A stretch of 64,000 nucleotides of DNA from VRUE01 sp963742535 (GTDB lineage Bacteria; Actinomycetota; Thermoleophilia; Solirubrobacterales; 70-9), in NCBI GenBank assembly GCA_963742535.1, contig CAVUMC010000002.1, positions 682,001 through 746,000 of the forward strand. The letters are read 5' to 3'. Made by a program: the position numbers and the translations under genes. Shown one piece after another: positions 31,343 to 39,840 of the stretch. The notes beneath the pieces were generated by a model. The model saw only the letters and a program-made list of their open reading frames with translations, did not search any database and was not told the DNA's origin. The stretch's first letter is position 1. Each line of letters opens with the position of its first letter.

Positions 31343-33137
31343 GGAGTACCTCCTCGAGGCTCGTAACCCCGGATCGAATCTTGACCACGCCGTCCTCACG
31401 CAAGGTGAGCATTCCCTCCTCGCGGGCAACGGCGGCGATTTCCGTTTCCGGCGCGCGAGCAATCGTCATCTGCTTGAGCCGCTCGCTGAGACTCATCACC
31501 GAGTAGATCCCGACCCGGCCCTTGTAGCCACTGTTGTTGCAGCGGCCGCACCCAGCCGGCTCGTAGGCCTCGACCTCGGTGCCAACCCTGACCCCCGCGT
31601 CGTGTAGGGCGGAGATCGGGATGATCGCCCGCCGCTTGCAGTGCGGGCAAAGTTTGCGGGCGAGGCGCTGGGCGACCACGCAATCGACCGCCGAAGAGGT
31701 GAGGAAGGTCTCGATCCCCATCTCGGTGAGGCGGGCAATCGCTCCCGGCGCGTCGTTGGTGTGCAGCGTCGAGAGCATCATGTGCCCGGTTAGAGCAGCC
31801 TCGATCGCGATTCGCGCCGTCTCGGCGTCGCGAATCTCGCCGACCATGACGATGTCGGGGTCGGCGCGCAGGATCGAGCGCAGCCCGCGGGCGAAATCGA
31901 GCCCCGCCTTGCGGTTGACGTTGATCTGGTTGACGCCGTCGATCCGGTACTCGACCGGGTCCTCGACCGTGATGATCTTCTTCTCGATCGAGTTGAGCTC
32001 GCCCAGTGCCGCGTAGAGCGTCGTGCTCTTGCCCGAGCCGGTCGGCCCGGTTACCAACACGGCGCCGTAGGCCTGGCGGAAAGCGTCCTCGAAGCGGGCG
32101 CGGGCAGAACCATCCATGCCGAGGTCGTCGAGCGAGCGCTGGGCGTTGCTTTCGTCGAGGATGCGGATCGTCGCTCCCTCGCCGCGCGAGGTCGGCAGGG
32201 TGGTGATACGCAGGTCGATGCGGCGCTCCTCGACCGCGACGCTGACCCGGCCGTCCTGGGGCACGCGCTTCTCGGCGATGTCGAGCTCGCTCATGATCTT
32301 GAGGCGCGAGATGACCGCGCTGATCATCCGCTTCGGCACGTGCGCCGACTCCTTCAGCACGCCGTCGATGCGAACGCGAACGCGCAGCTCGCCTTCTTCA
32401 GGCTCGAGATGAATGTCCGATGCCCCTTCGCCCACCGCCTGGGCGAGGATGCTGTAGACGAGCTTGACCACCGGCGCGTCCTCGGCCCCCGCCTGCATCG
32501 AGCTGACTTCAGCCAGCGGCTCTTCCTCTTCTTCGAGGCCGTGCTGGTCATCGACGATCGCCTCTGTGGCCGCACTCTGCAGGGTGCTGATGCGCGCGAG
32601 CAGAGATTCGACGTCGTCCTCGTCGGCGACGGCGATGCGGCAGTCGAGCCCGGTGGCGATCTGAATGTCGTCGACCGCCAGCACATTGGCCGGGTCGACG
32701 GCGGCGACGAGCAAGGTCTTCGAGTCGACGTAGCCAACCGGGACCGCCTTGTAGCGGCGCGCCATCGCCACCGGGAAAAGTGCCGCCGCGGCAACATCCA
32801 CCTGGTAGAGCGAAAGGTCGACGTGGTCGAGCCCGTAGCGCTCGGCCACCGCGCGCGAGAGCTGGTCGCCGTTGATCGCGCCTTCGGTGATCAGCAGTGC
32901 CTCCGGCGGCACGCCGGCGGTCCGCGAAGACTCCACCGCCACCGCGACCGTCTCCGCGGTCGCGTAGCCAAGTTCGACCAGCACGTCGGTGATGAAGCCG
33001 CGCGAATGACCGCGCTGGCGCGGCGGCGTCAGGCCGAGCGGGCCCTCCTGCTTGTCCTCGAGCACCGGTGCGGCGGAACCGCCCGAATCGGGAACCGGCC
33101 TCAAATGCATCGGATATGGCGGCGTCTCGGAGCTCAT
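31329..33137 (-). CDS. pilB: Type IV pilus assembly ATPase PilB (GspE family)
   Basis: 602 residues. After a short disordered N-terminus there is a GspE N-terminal/MshEN-like domain (about 45-190; FITDVLVELGYATAETVAVAVE, then YGLDHVDLSLYQVD). The motor follows: VKLVYSILAQAVGEGASDIHLEP, Walker A VTGPTGSGKSTTLYAAL, DPVEYRIDGVNQINVN, Walker B DPDIVMVGEIRDAET, and a tetracysteine zinc site (CPHCKRR and CGRCNNSGYKG). It powers pilus extension. In some homologues the MshEN domain binds c-di-GMP, which would match the riboswitch in front of the pilin, but the 24-residue consensus is only partly met here. Confidence 0.93.
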   Translation of the reverse strand: MSSETPPYPMHLRPVPDSGGSAAPVLEDKQEGPLGLTPPRQRGHSRGFITDVLVELGYATAETVAVAVESSRTAGVPPEALLITEGAINGDQLSRAVAERYGLDHVDLSLYQVDVAAAALFPVAMARRYKAVPVGYVDSKTLLVAAVDPANVLAVDDIQIATGLDCRIAVADEDDVESLLARISTLQSAATEAIVDDQHGLEEEEEPLAEVSSMQAGAEDAPVVKLVYSILAQAVGEGASDIHLEPEEGELRVRVRIDGVLKESAHVPKRMISAVISRLKIMSELDIAEKRVPQDGRVSVAVEERRIDLRITTLPTSRGEGATIRILDESNAQRSLDDLGMDGSARARFEDAFRQAYGAVLVTGPTGSGKSTTLYAALGELNSIEKKIITVEDPVEYRIDGVNQINVNRKAGLDFARGLRSILRADPDIVMVGEIRDAETARIAIEAALTGHMMLSTLHTNDAPGAIARLTEMGIETFLTSSAVDCVVAQRLARKLCPHCKRRAIIPISALHDAGVRVGTEVEAYEPAGCGRCNNSGYKGRVGIYSVMSLSERLKQMTIARAPETEIAAVAREEGMLTLREDGVVKIRSGVTSLEEVLRVTA

Positions 33138-33146
33138 CCGCGCGCC

Positions 33147-33782
33147 TCAGTTCGGGTGGTAAGGCAGTTCCCGGCCGTTGTAGGCGGCGTCGCGCACCGC
33201 CTGCTCAACGCCTTGCGCGGTCCGGAAGCCGTAATCGACGGTGGCCTGCGGGGTGCCCCCGCTGAGCCGCTTCGGCCGCATCACCACCAGTGCCGGAACG
33301 CGGTCGACTTCGAGCCCGACCGTGATCGCCGCGTAGCGGGCGATCTGCGCGGCCGGCACCGTGAAAAGTGCCACGTCGGAAGCGGATGAGAGCTGCGCTG
33401 AAGCTTGCTTGACCAGAGCGTCGTCGATACCGCCGTCGTGCACGATCAGAAGCACCACGGTCTTGCCTTCGTCATAGGCGGAGGACACCGGTGCCGGGGG
33501 TGGCGGCGCGGGCACCGACACCGGTGCCACGACGGCGGCTGTTTCGCCGGTCGATTCGAGCGCGGTTTCGACCGCCCCTTCGACGGCTTCCCCCGGCGTC
33601 GCAGCGGTGGCGGTGCCAGTCGCGCTGGTGCCGGCAACTGCCACTGTCGCTTCGGTTGGAGCAACCGCTTCTTCCGGTTTGCTGCCTCCCGACATCTTCA
33701 TGAACATGAAAGCCCCGACCACGACGAGGATCGCGATCAGCCCGACCTGGGCCTTGGGATTTCCGTTCAGCTTCTCCCTCAC
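33147..33782 (-). CDS. Pilus-operon single-pass membrane protein, unknown function
   Basis: 211 residues, GTG start overlapping the stop of pilT2 (GTGA). One membrane helix (VGLIAILVVVGAFMFM) near the N-terminus, then an Ala/Thr/Glu/Pro-rich linker (about 35-100) and a C-terminal domain: GKTVVLLIVHDGGIDDALVKQ, DVALFTVPAAQIARYAAITV, VDRVPALVVMRPKRLSGG. The strand-helix-strand order and the cis-Pro-like RVPALVV suggest a thioredoxin-like fold without the CxxC, but this is only a structural impression. Placed between pilT2 and pilB, it is probably a lineage-specific pilus component. Confidence 0.65.
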   Translation of the reverse strand: MREKLNGNPKAQVGLIAILVVVGAFMFMKMSGGSKPEEAVAPTEATVAVAGTSATGTATAATPGEAVEGAVETALESTGETAAVVAPVSVPAPPPPAPVSSAYDEGKTVVLLIVHDGGIDDALVKQASAQLSSASDVALFTVPAAQIARYAAITVGLEVDRVPALVVMRPKRLSGGTPQATVDYGFRTAQGVEQAVRDAAYNGRELPYHPN

Positions 33783-34900
33783 GGCGCCACCGGCTCCTCT
33801 CTGCTGAGCTGCTCGATGCCACTTGCGCGCTGACCCCCGGCCGCGAGCATCAGCTTGAAGTCGTGCGGGCTGGAGGCGTACTCGAGGGCGACCTCCTCGG
33901 TCACCTTGCCCTCCATCACGTAGCGCAGCAGCGACTGGTCGAAGGTGCGCATTCCGTAGTACTCGCCTTCGCCGATGACCTCAGTGATCTTTCCCGTTTC
34001 CTCGGGGTTGAGGATCAAGTCCTGGACGCGCCCAGTGACGACCATCACCTCGGAGGCGGCGACGCGTCCGTCACCGGTTACGTCGGGCACGAGCCGCTGC
34101 GCGATCGCGCCCCTCAGGGTCGAGGCGAGCATCACCCGCGCCTGCTGCTGCAGGTGGGGCGGGAAGAAGTCAACGATGCGGTTGATCGTCTCGGTCGCGT
34201 CGAGCGTGTGGACGGTGGAAAGCACGAGGTGGCCGGTCTCGGCGGCGGATAGTGCCGTGCGTACCGTCTCCTCATCGCGCATCTCGCCGATCAGGATCAC
34301 GTCGGGGTCCTGGCGCAGAACCCGGCGCATCGCGCGGGCGAAGCTGACCGTGTCGGAGCCGACTTCGCGCTGGTTGACGATCGAGCGCTTGTCCTGATGC
34401 AGGAACTCGATCGGGTCCTCGAGCGTGACGATGTGCTGCGCCCGGGTCTGGTTGATGTGGTCGATCATCGCCGCCAGCGTCGTGCTCTTGCCCGAGCCGG
34501 TGGTGCCGGTGACGAGGACGATCCCCCGCGACTCTTCGGCCAGGCTGGTGACGACCGCCGGCAGACCGAGCTGCTCGACCGAACGGATCTCAAATGGAAT
34601 CGCGCGGCAGACGATCGAGATCGTGCCGCGCTGTTTGAAGGTGTTGACGCGGAAGCGGGCCAAGCCCGGGATCGAGTAGGAGAAATCGGCCTCGCCGTCC
34701 TCTCCGAATTCGGTCAGCGAGCGCTCCTCGGCGATGTCACGGAAGGCTTTCTCGGTGTCTTCGGGACCGAGGGGCTGGTAGCCCTCGAGGTGCGCCAATT
34801 CACCGTGCATGCGGGCAAGTGGCGGTGCGCCGACCTTGACGTGCAGGTCAGAGCCCTCACGCTCGATCAGCGTGCGCAGTGCTGTATCAATCTCGAACAT
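33779..34900 (-). CDS. Second PilT/PilU-type pilus ATPase
   Basis: 373 residues. Same family as the PilT at 30161: SDLHVKVGAPPLARMHGEL, Walker A VTGTTGSGKSTTLAAMI, LEDPIEFLHQDKRSIVNQ, Walker B DPDVILIGEMRDEET, and RVQDLILNPEETGKITEVI in place of the AIRNLIRE motif, which resembles PilU-like paralogues. Two retraction-type ATPases may act together, as PilT and PilU do. It is the first gene of the pilT2-33147-pilB-pilT-pilC operon. Upstream lies a hairpin that separates it from the sigma factor gene. Confidence 0.88.
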   Translation of the reverse strand: MFEIDTALRTLIEREGSDLHVKVGAPPLARMHGELAHLEGYQPLGPEDTEKAFRDIAEERSLTEFGEDGEADFSYSIPGLARFRVNTFKQRGTISIVCRAIPFEIRSVEQLGLPAVVTSLAEESRGIVLVTGTTGSGKSTTLAAMIDHINQTRAQHIVTLEDPIEFLHQDKRSIVNQREVGSDTVSFARAMRRVLRQDPDVILIGEMRDEETVRTALSAAETGHLVLSTVHTLDATETINRIVDFFPPHLQQQARVMLASTLRGAIAQRLVPDVTGDGRVAASEVMVVTGRVQDLILNPEETGKITEVIGEGEYYGMRTFDQSLLRYVMEGKVTEEVALEYASSPHDFKLMLAAGGQRASGIEQLSREEPVAP

Positions 34901-34912
34901 CCCGACCGTTAT

Positions 34913-34959
34913 CGGCCGGGATGCTCTAGATCATTAGTCCTGGTGCGGGATCCCGGCCG
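34913..34959 (-). terminator. Inverted repeat downstream of the sigma factor gene
   Basis: CGGCCGGGAT (34913-34922) and ATCCCGGCCG (34950-34959) are perfectly complementary around a 27-base loop, 20 bases beyond the sigma factor stop on the minus strand. Related flanking bases (CCGTTATCGG and GGTATCGACC) extend the symmetry imperfectly. Probably a terminator for rpoD; no U-tract, so factor-independent termination is unsure. The pilT2 promoter must overlap this region. Confidence 0.5.
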
Positions 34960-34979
34960 GTATCGACCGGGCGGTCAAA

Positions 34980-36086
34980 TCAGGTGACCTCGCGGAGCTT
35001 TTGGGCTTCGCCCAGCTGCTGCAGCTTCTTCAGGCTCTGATTCTCGATCTGGCGGATGCGCTCGCGGGTGACGTTGAACGTCCTCCCGACCTCGTCGAGG
35101 GTGCGCGGGTGCTCGCCGCCGAGCCCGTAGCGCAGCTCGAGAACGCGGCGCTCGCGGTAGGAGAGGTTCTCCAGCGCCTCCTTCAGCGCCTCTTTGGTCA
35201 GCAGGTCCGCCGCCCGGTCGAAGGGGGACTCGGCCTTCTCGTCGGCGATGAACTGGCCGAACTCCGACTCCTCCTCGTCACCGACCGGCTTCTCCAGCGA
35301 GACCGGCGCCTGGGCCGAGCGCTTGATCGAGTCGACCTCCTCGGGATCGATCCCCGTTACCTCGGCGATCTCCTCCGGGGTGGGCTCGCGGCCCAGCTCG
35401 GTGACCAGCTTGCGCTCGGCGCGGCCGATCTTGTTCAGCTTCTCGACCACGTGCACCGGGATGCGGATCGTGCGCGCCTTATCGGCGAGCGCGCGGGCGA
35501 TCGCCTGGCGGATCCACCAGGTGGCGTAGGTCGAGAACTTGAATCCCTTGCGGTAGTCGAACTTCTCTGCCGCGCGGACCAGGCCCAGCGTGCCCTCCTG
35601 GATCAGGTCGAGGAAAGGCAGGCCCTGGTTGCGGTAGTTCTTGGCGATCGAGACGACCAGGCGCAGGTTCGACTCGACCATTTTCTGCTTGGCATCGAGG
35701 TCACCGCGCTCGATCCGCTTGGCGAGTTCGACCTCCTCCGCGGCGGTCAGCAGGCGGACCTTGCCGATGTCCTTGAGGAACAGCTGCAGGCTGTCCGTGG
35801 TCATGTCCGGTTTCAGGTCCAGCGCGGCTTTCTGGCGGCGGCGGCCTTTTTTGCCGGTGTCGGCGGGCATGGCTTCTGCGGCCGCTTTCTGGGCCGGGTC
35901 CATGTCCTCGACGAGCTCGATCCCCGACTTCTCGAGGTGCCCGTAGAGGTCCTCGACGTCTGACTCGTCCAGATCGACCTCCGAGACCGCGGAGGCGATG
36001 TCGCCGAAGGTCAGCACGCCCAGCTGCTGCCCACGGGTAATGAGGCCTTTAACCTCCTCCAACTCCTGAAGCTCTGCTACCAGCAT
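34980..36086 (-). CDS. rpoD: Principal RNA polymerase sigma factor (RpoD/SigA)
   Basis: 368 residues, ATG at 36086. Region 1.1-like N-terminus (LITRGQQLGVLTFGDIASAV), region 1.2 DSLQLFLKDIGKVRLLTAAEEVELAKRI, region 2 NLRLVVSIAKNYRNQGLPFLDLIQEGTLGL with FKFSTYATWWIRQAI (promoter -10 recognition), region 3 EIAEVTGIDPEEV and region 4 RTLDEVGRTFNVTRERIRQIE (-35 recognition). Strings are split to their core parts. It is the housekeeping-type sigma factor judging from regions 1.1 and 2.4; the full set suggests it is essential. A terminator-like hairpin lies in its 5' leader. Confidence 0.93.
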   Translation of the reverse strand: MLVAELQELEEVKGLITRGQQLGVLTFGDIASAVSEVDLDESDVEDLYGHLEKSGIELVEDMDPAQKAAAEAMPADTGKKGRRRQKAALDLKPDMTTDSLQLFLKDIGKVRLLTAAEEVELAKRIERGDLDAKQKMVESNLRLVVSIAKNYRNQGLPFLDLIQEGTLGLVRAAEKFDYRKGFKFSTYATWWIRQAIARALADKARTIRIPVHVVEKLNKIGRAERKLVTELGREPTPEEIAEVTGIDPEEVDSIKRSAQAPVSLEKPVGDEEESEFGQFIADEKAESPFDRAADLLTKEALKEALENLSYRERRVLELRYGLGGEHPRTLDEVGRTFNVTRERIRQIENQSLKKLQQLGEAQKLREVT

Positions 36087-36160
36087 CCTGTCTGACTCGT
36101 TTCTTTGGAAGGGTGTGATCGGTCCTGCAACTAGAACGCCCTAAGGGGCGAAGAGTCGCG

Positions 36161-36185
36161 AAAAAAATAGACCGGCTATCCGGTC
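36161..36185 (-). terminator. Intrinsic-terminator-like hairpin in the rpoD leader
   Basis: On the minus strand GACCGG-ATAG-CCGGTC (36185-36170) is followed by TATTTTTTT (36169-36161), the textbook stem plus U-tract. It lies 75 bases before the rpoD start codon, and no minus-strand gene sits directly upstream. It could be an attenuator for rpoD, the end of a small RNA made from 36186-36288, or a block on antisense transcription coming from glpX. A second palindrome, CGCCCCTTAGGGCG (36138-36151), follows. The remainder of 36087-36288 should contain the divergent promoters. Confidence 0.6.
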
Positions 36186-36288
36186 CGAGAAGCTGAATAT
36201 CCTGCGCTGACCTTAAGGGCCTGGGACGGGCGGCCTGGATCCGCTCAAACGTCTGTTCGCATGTTAGTCGCTTCAGTTTCTGAAGTCA

Positions 36289-37191
36289 ATGCCCAAATCG
36301 ATGCGACATACCCGTCCCTGGCTGCGTGCCTTCTGGAATCGCGCCTACCGCGAGAACGTCACCGGTCTCTCGGCGATGGTCGCCTACAACCTGATGCTGG
36401 CCGTCTTTCCCTTCGCCCTGCTGGTCCTCTTCGTCGGTGGCCAGGTGCTGAAGATCAAGGGGGTCGAGGCGAGCGTGATCGACGACCTGCAGCGGCTCTT
36501 CCCCAACTACGACCAGCACACGCTGGCGGATGTGCTCAACAAGATCCAGGAAAACTCGACCACGATCGGGATCGCCGCTTTCATCGGCTCGCTCTGGATC
36601 GGCGCCTCCTTCTGGGGCGCGATGGACACCGCCTTCTGTCGCATCTACCACGTCGAGTGCCGCGGCTGGGTCGAGCAGAAGCGCTTCTCCTTCGCGATGC
36701 TCGCCGTCGTCCTGCTCTTCATCGCCGCCAGCATCTTCCTGCCGACGATGGAGAGCACGCTGGTCTCGAGCACTGACCGTCTCCCCTTCGGCCTCTCGGG
36801 CATCAAGGCGATCGACACCGTGTTGCTGCTCGGGGCCGCGATCCTGACCACCTTCCTGATCTGCTGCGTGATCTTCTGGGCCGTGCCGAAGGGGCACATG
36901 CCCTGGCGCGCGGTCTGGCCGGGCGCCGCCTTCGTCACGATCGGCATCAGCCTCGCCAACTGGCTCTTTCCGGCCTATCTCTCCAACGTCTCGAGTCTCT
37001 CGCGCCTCGGCACGACCTTGGGCTTCATCCTCATCGCCCTGCTCTGGTTCTATCTGCTCAGCCTCGGACTGCTGGCAGGCGCCGTGATCAACTCACTGCG
37101 TTTCGAGCTGCACGACACCGGCGAACTGCCCTACGGCCCGGGGACCGAAGCGAAGAAACCCTGCGGCTGCGAAGAAGAAACTCAGCCGTAG
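36289..37191 (+). CDS. YihY/BrkB-family inner membrane protein
   Basis: 300 residues with six predicted membrane helices. The N-terminus WLRAFWNRAYRENVTGLSAM and VAYNLMLAVFPFALLVLF, then IGSLWIGASFWGAMDTAF, YLSNVSSLSRLGTTLGFILI and ALLWFYLLSLGLLAGAVINS match the YihY/BrkB family in order. The family has been loosely called ribonuclease BN, which is wrong for this protein; its role in envelope transport is unclear. A short cysteine-containing tail (KKPCGCEEETQP) follows the last helix. Its end overlaps glpX tail-to-tail by 10 bases. Confidence 0.85.
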   Translation: MPKSMRHTRPWLRAFWNRAYRENVTGLSAMVAYNLMLAVFPFALLVLFVGGQVLKIKGVEASVIDDLQRLFPNYDQHTLADVLNKIQENSTTIGIAAFIGSLWIGASFWGAMDTAFCRIYHVECRGWVEQKRFSFAMLAVVLLFIAASIFLPTMESTLVSSTDRLPFGLSGIKAIDTVLLLGAAILTTFLICCVIFWAVPKGHMPWRAVWPGAAFVTIGISLANWLFPAYLSNVSSLSRLGTTLGFILIALLWFYLLSLGLLAGAVINSLRFELHDTGELPYGPGTEAKKPCGCEEETQP

Positions 37192-38180
37192 CGCTCGCCG
37201 ATGATCTGACGCAGCTTGGCGCGATCGTGGCGGGCATGGACGCGGCGCACGGTGCCCGAACGGGAGCGCATGACCAGCGATTCGGTCGTGGCGCCGGCGC
37301 CGCGGTAGCGGACGCCCTGGAGGACGTCACCGTCGGTGACGCCGGTGGCGGAGAAGAAGACGTCCTCGCCGGCGCAGAGGTCGTTGGCGGTGAGCACGCG
37401 ATTGAGGTCATAGCCGGCGTCGATCGCCGCTTTTCTCTCCTCGTCGTTGCGGGGCCAGAGGCGGCCGAGCAGCTCGCCGCCCATCGACTTCAGCGCCGCT
37501 GCTGAGAGCACGCCCTCGGGCGTGCCGCCGATCCCCCAGAGCAGGTCGACGGGGGAGCGTTCGCTGACGGCGAGCAGGGCAGCGGAGACGTCGCCGTCGC
37601 TGATCAGGCGGATACGGGCGCCGGCCTCGCGCACTTCGCGCATCGCCTCCTCGTGACGGGGCCGGTCGAGCATGACGACGATCACGTCGCCGACGCTCTC
37701 GCCCTTGCGCTCGGCGATCAGCTTCAGGGTCTCGGGCAACGGCCGGTCGAGGTCGAGCAGGTCGGCGATCTCCTCCCCCCCGGCCATCTTTTCCATGTAG
37801 ACGCAGGGGCCGGGGTCGAACATGGAGCCCCGCTCGGCCAGAGCGATCACGGCGAGGGCGCTGGGCATGCCGCGGGCGCAGAGCGTTGTCCCCTCCAGCG
37901 GGTCGACCGCGATGTCGACCACCGGTGGGCTGCCGTCGCCGATCTGCTCGCTGTTGAAGAGCATCGGGGCTTCGTCCTTCTCGCCCTCGCCGATCACGAC
38001 GACGCCGTCCATCGAGACCGAGTCGAGCACGAAGCGCATCGCGTCGACGGCGGCGCCATCGGCGGCGAGCTTGTCGCCGCGGCCGACCCAGCGGGCAGCG
38101 GAAAGCGCCGCCGCCTCAGTTACGCGGACAAGCTCCAGGGCCAGGTTGCGGTCCGGCTTCATCGGCGAGGTCTCCCCCAT
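37182..38180 (-). CDS. glpX: Class II fructose-1,6-bisphosphatase GlpX
   Basis: 332 residues. LELVRVTEAAALSAARWVGRG, VVIGEGEKDEAPMLF, VDIAVDPLEGTTLCARG (metal site DPLEGT) and LLWGIGGTPEGVLSAAALKS with GELLGRLWPRNDEER are all hallmark GlpX segments. It hydrolyses fructose-1,6-bisphosphate to fructose-6-phosphate in gluconeogenesis, the usual FBPase of actinobacteria. Length is typical. It diverges from an LLM oxidoreductase gene 27 bases away and converges on the YihY gene. Confidence 0.95.
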   Translation of the reverse strand: MGETSPMKPDRNLALELVRVTEAAALSAARWVGRGDKLAADGAAVDAMRFVLDSVSMDGVVVIGEGEKDEAPMLFNSEQIGDGSPPVVDIAVDPLEGTTLCARGMPSALAVIALAERGSMFDPGPCVYMEKMAGGEEIADLLDLDRPLPETLKLIAERKGESVGDVIVVMLDRPRHEEAMREVREAGARIRLISDGDVSAALLAVSERSPVDLLWGIGGTPEGVLSAAALKSMGGELLGRLWPRNDEERKAAIDAGYDLNRVLTANDLCAGEDVFFSATGVTDGDVLQGVRYRGAGATTESLVMRSRSGTVRRVHARHDRAKLRQIIGERYG

Positions 38181-38207
38181 GCGCGCCGCAGGCTATAGGG
38201 TCGGCCG

Positions 38208-39140
38208 GTGGCCAGTCGCTGGGGATTGACGCTTCCGCTGCCGGGACTGACGCTGGCCGCTCACGAGGACTTGGTTAAGCGCGCCGAGGCGGCTGGATAC
38301 ACCGACTTCTGGAGTGGCGAGACGAACGGGCCCGACGGCTTCACGCCGCTGGCCCTGAGCGCCGCTTGGACTGAGCGGGCACGACTCGGCACCGGCATCG
38401 TCGGCGTCTTCCAGCGCGGCCCAGCGCTGCTCGCCCAGGAGGCCGCCGCGCTCGCCAGTGCCTCGGATGGGCGCTTCGTGCTCGGCATCGGCTCCTCCTC
38501 GGACCGCATCGTCGAAGGCTGGAACGGGATTCCGTTCGAGCGCCCGCTGAGCAAGGTGCGGGAGACGCTCGACTTCCTCGACGCCGCGCTGACGGGGGAG
38601 CGCACCGCGAGCGGCTTCAAACTCGAGGCCGCGCCGGCGCAACCGATCCCGGTCGTGCTCGCCGCCCTGCGCGGCAAGATGCTCGAGCTGGCGGTCGAGC
38701 GCGCCGCCGGCGCCTTCACCAACTTCCTGCCGCTCGGCGGCCTGCCCAAGGTCACCGCGCAGCTCGAGGGCGCGCCCGAGAGCTTTGAGCTGCTCTGTCG
38801 CTTCTTCTGTCTGCCCGGCGAGCGCGAGGCGGTCGAGCCACTGGCCCGCTTCATGTTCTCCTCCTACATCACTGTCCCCGTCTATAACGCCTTCTACCGC
38901 TGGCTCGGCTACGGCGAGCAAATCGAGGCGATGACCGCGGCCTGGCAAGAGGGCGATCGCCAAGGCGCCGCCGCGGCGGTCCCCTGGGAGCTGATCGAGG
39001 AGATGTTCATCTTTGGCTCGCCGGAGGAGATGAAGGCGCGGATCGACGCCTTCGTCGCCGGCGGAATCACGCTGCCGATCCTCACCCCGATCACGACGCC
39101 GGACAAGCTCGGCGAGCTGATCCAGGCACTGGCTCCCTGA
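38208..39140 (+). CDS. LLM-class (luciferase-like) F420-dependent oxidoreductase
   Basis: 310 residues, GTG start. WGLTLPLPGLTLAAHEDLVKRAEAAGYTDFW (core), LGTGIVGVFQRGPALLAQEAAAL, DGRFVLGIGSSSDRIVEGWNG and the C-terminal FIFGSPEEMKARIDAFVAGG with LPILTP are characteristic of bacterial luciferase-like flavin/F420 TIM-barrel enzymes. Substrate is unknown. A second LLM gene occurs at 47857-48906; multiple copies are usual in F420-rich actinobacteria. F420 rather than FMN use is inferred from subfamily resemblance. Confidence 0.82.
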   Translation: MASRWGLTLPLPGLTLAAHEDLVKRAEAAGYTDFWSGETNGPDGFTPLALSAAWTERARLGTGIVGVFQRGPALLAQEAAALASASDGRFVLGIGSSSDRIVEGWNGIPFERPLSKVRETLDFLDAALTGERTASGFKLEAAPAQPIPVVLAALRGKMLELAVERAAGAFTNFLPLGGLPKVTAQLEGAPESFELLCRFFCLPGEREAVEPLARFMFSSYITVPVYNAFYRWLGYGEQIEAMTAAWQEGDRQGAAAAVPWELIEEMFIFGSPEEMKARIDAFVAGGITLPILTPITTPDKLGELIQALAP

Positions 39141-39237
39141 TTTCGTCGCCTGCCCCCGGCCCTCCCTGATTAGAGCCTTTTGCGCTGGGTAACTGATCTT
39201 TTCGGCAGGCCACTCGTGGAGGCGACAGGAGGGAACG

Positions 39238-39792
39238 ATGGCTGAGACAAAAACGCGTTCGACCAGCAGGCGCACAAGCAGCAAAACGAAACGATCTAAA
39301 TCTAAACCGCGCAAAGCAAGTACGACGCGCAAATCGAATGCAAAAAGCACTAGTCGCAAAGCGCCCTCATCAAGTAATGGCGCCGCGGCGAAAAATGGCG
39401 TTGGGACGGCGAAAAAGGCGCGCAAAGCAGTAGAGAGCACAGCCAAACAAGCCGGAAGCGTCGTCGGCGATGCCGGGCACAGCGTCGGCAAAGCTGCGCG
39501 CAAAGCGAAGACGCCACTGATCGCGGGCGGTGCCGCCGTGGCCGGTGCGGCGGGTGGTCTTGCCCTTGGCGCCCGAGCGGCTCATAAAGCGAAGGGCCTG
39601 CGACGGCCAAAGGTGAAGATCCGCTCTCAGGACCTCGCCCGCGCGGCCCGCGACGTCGGGCAGTTCGGCATGGACGTCGGACAGCTGGCCGGAGAGCTGC
39701 GCAAGAACCGCGAGGCGGCGAACGGCGCCCAGCATCGTTCCCCAGTCGAGGTGGTGCTCGACGGGCTCACCCACCGAAAGCACGACAACTGA
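39238..39792 (+). CDS. Lysine-rich histone-H1-like protein with glycine-rich hydrophobic segment
   Basis: 184 residues, strong ribosome site AGGAGGG 4 bases before the ATG. Residues 1-70 are almost only Lys, Arg, Ser, Thr and Ala (RSTSRRTSSKTKRSKSKPRK, KSNAKSTSRKAPSSSNG), like the tails of eukaryotic H1 or bacterial Lsr2/HupB C-termini. AAA lysine codons are unusually frequent here. Residues about 95-115 (LIAGGAAVAGAAGGLALGAR) are a Gly/Ala-rich hydrophobic stretch, then a basic segment and VGQFGMDVGQLAGELRKN. It may bind DNA or acidic polymer, perhaps at the membrane. A histone-deacetylase-family gene follows 48 bases later. Confidence 0.7.
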   Translation: MAETKTRSTSRRTSSKTKRSKSKPRKASTTRKSNAKSTSRKAPSSSNGAAAKNGVGTAKKARKAVESTAKQAGSVVGDAGHSVGKAARKAKTPLIAGGAAVAGAAGGLALGARAAHKAKGLRRPKVKIRSQDLARAARDVGQFGMDVGQLAGELRKNREAANGAQHRSPVEVVLDGLTHRKHDN

Positions 39793-39840
39793 GTCATCGG
39801 GGCATGGCCGGCGCCTGATGGAGCGCCGATACAGTCGGGC

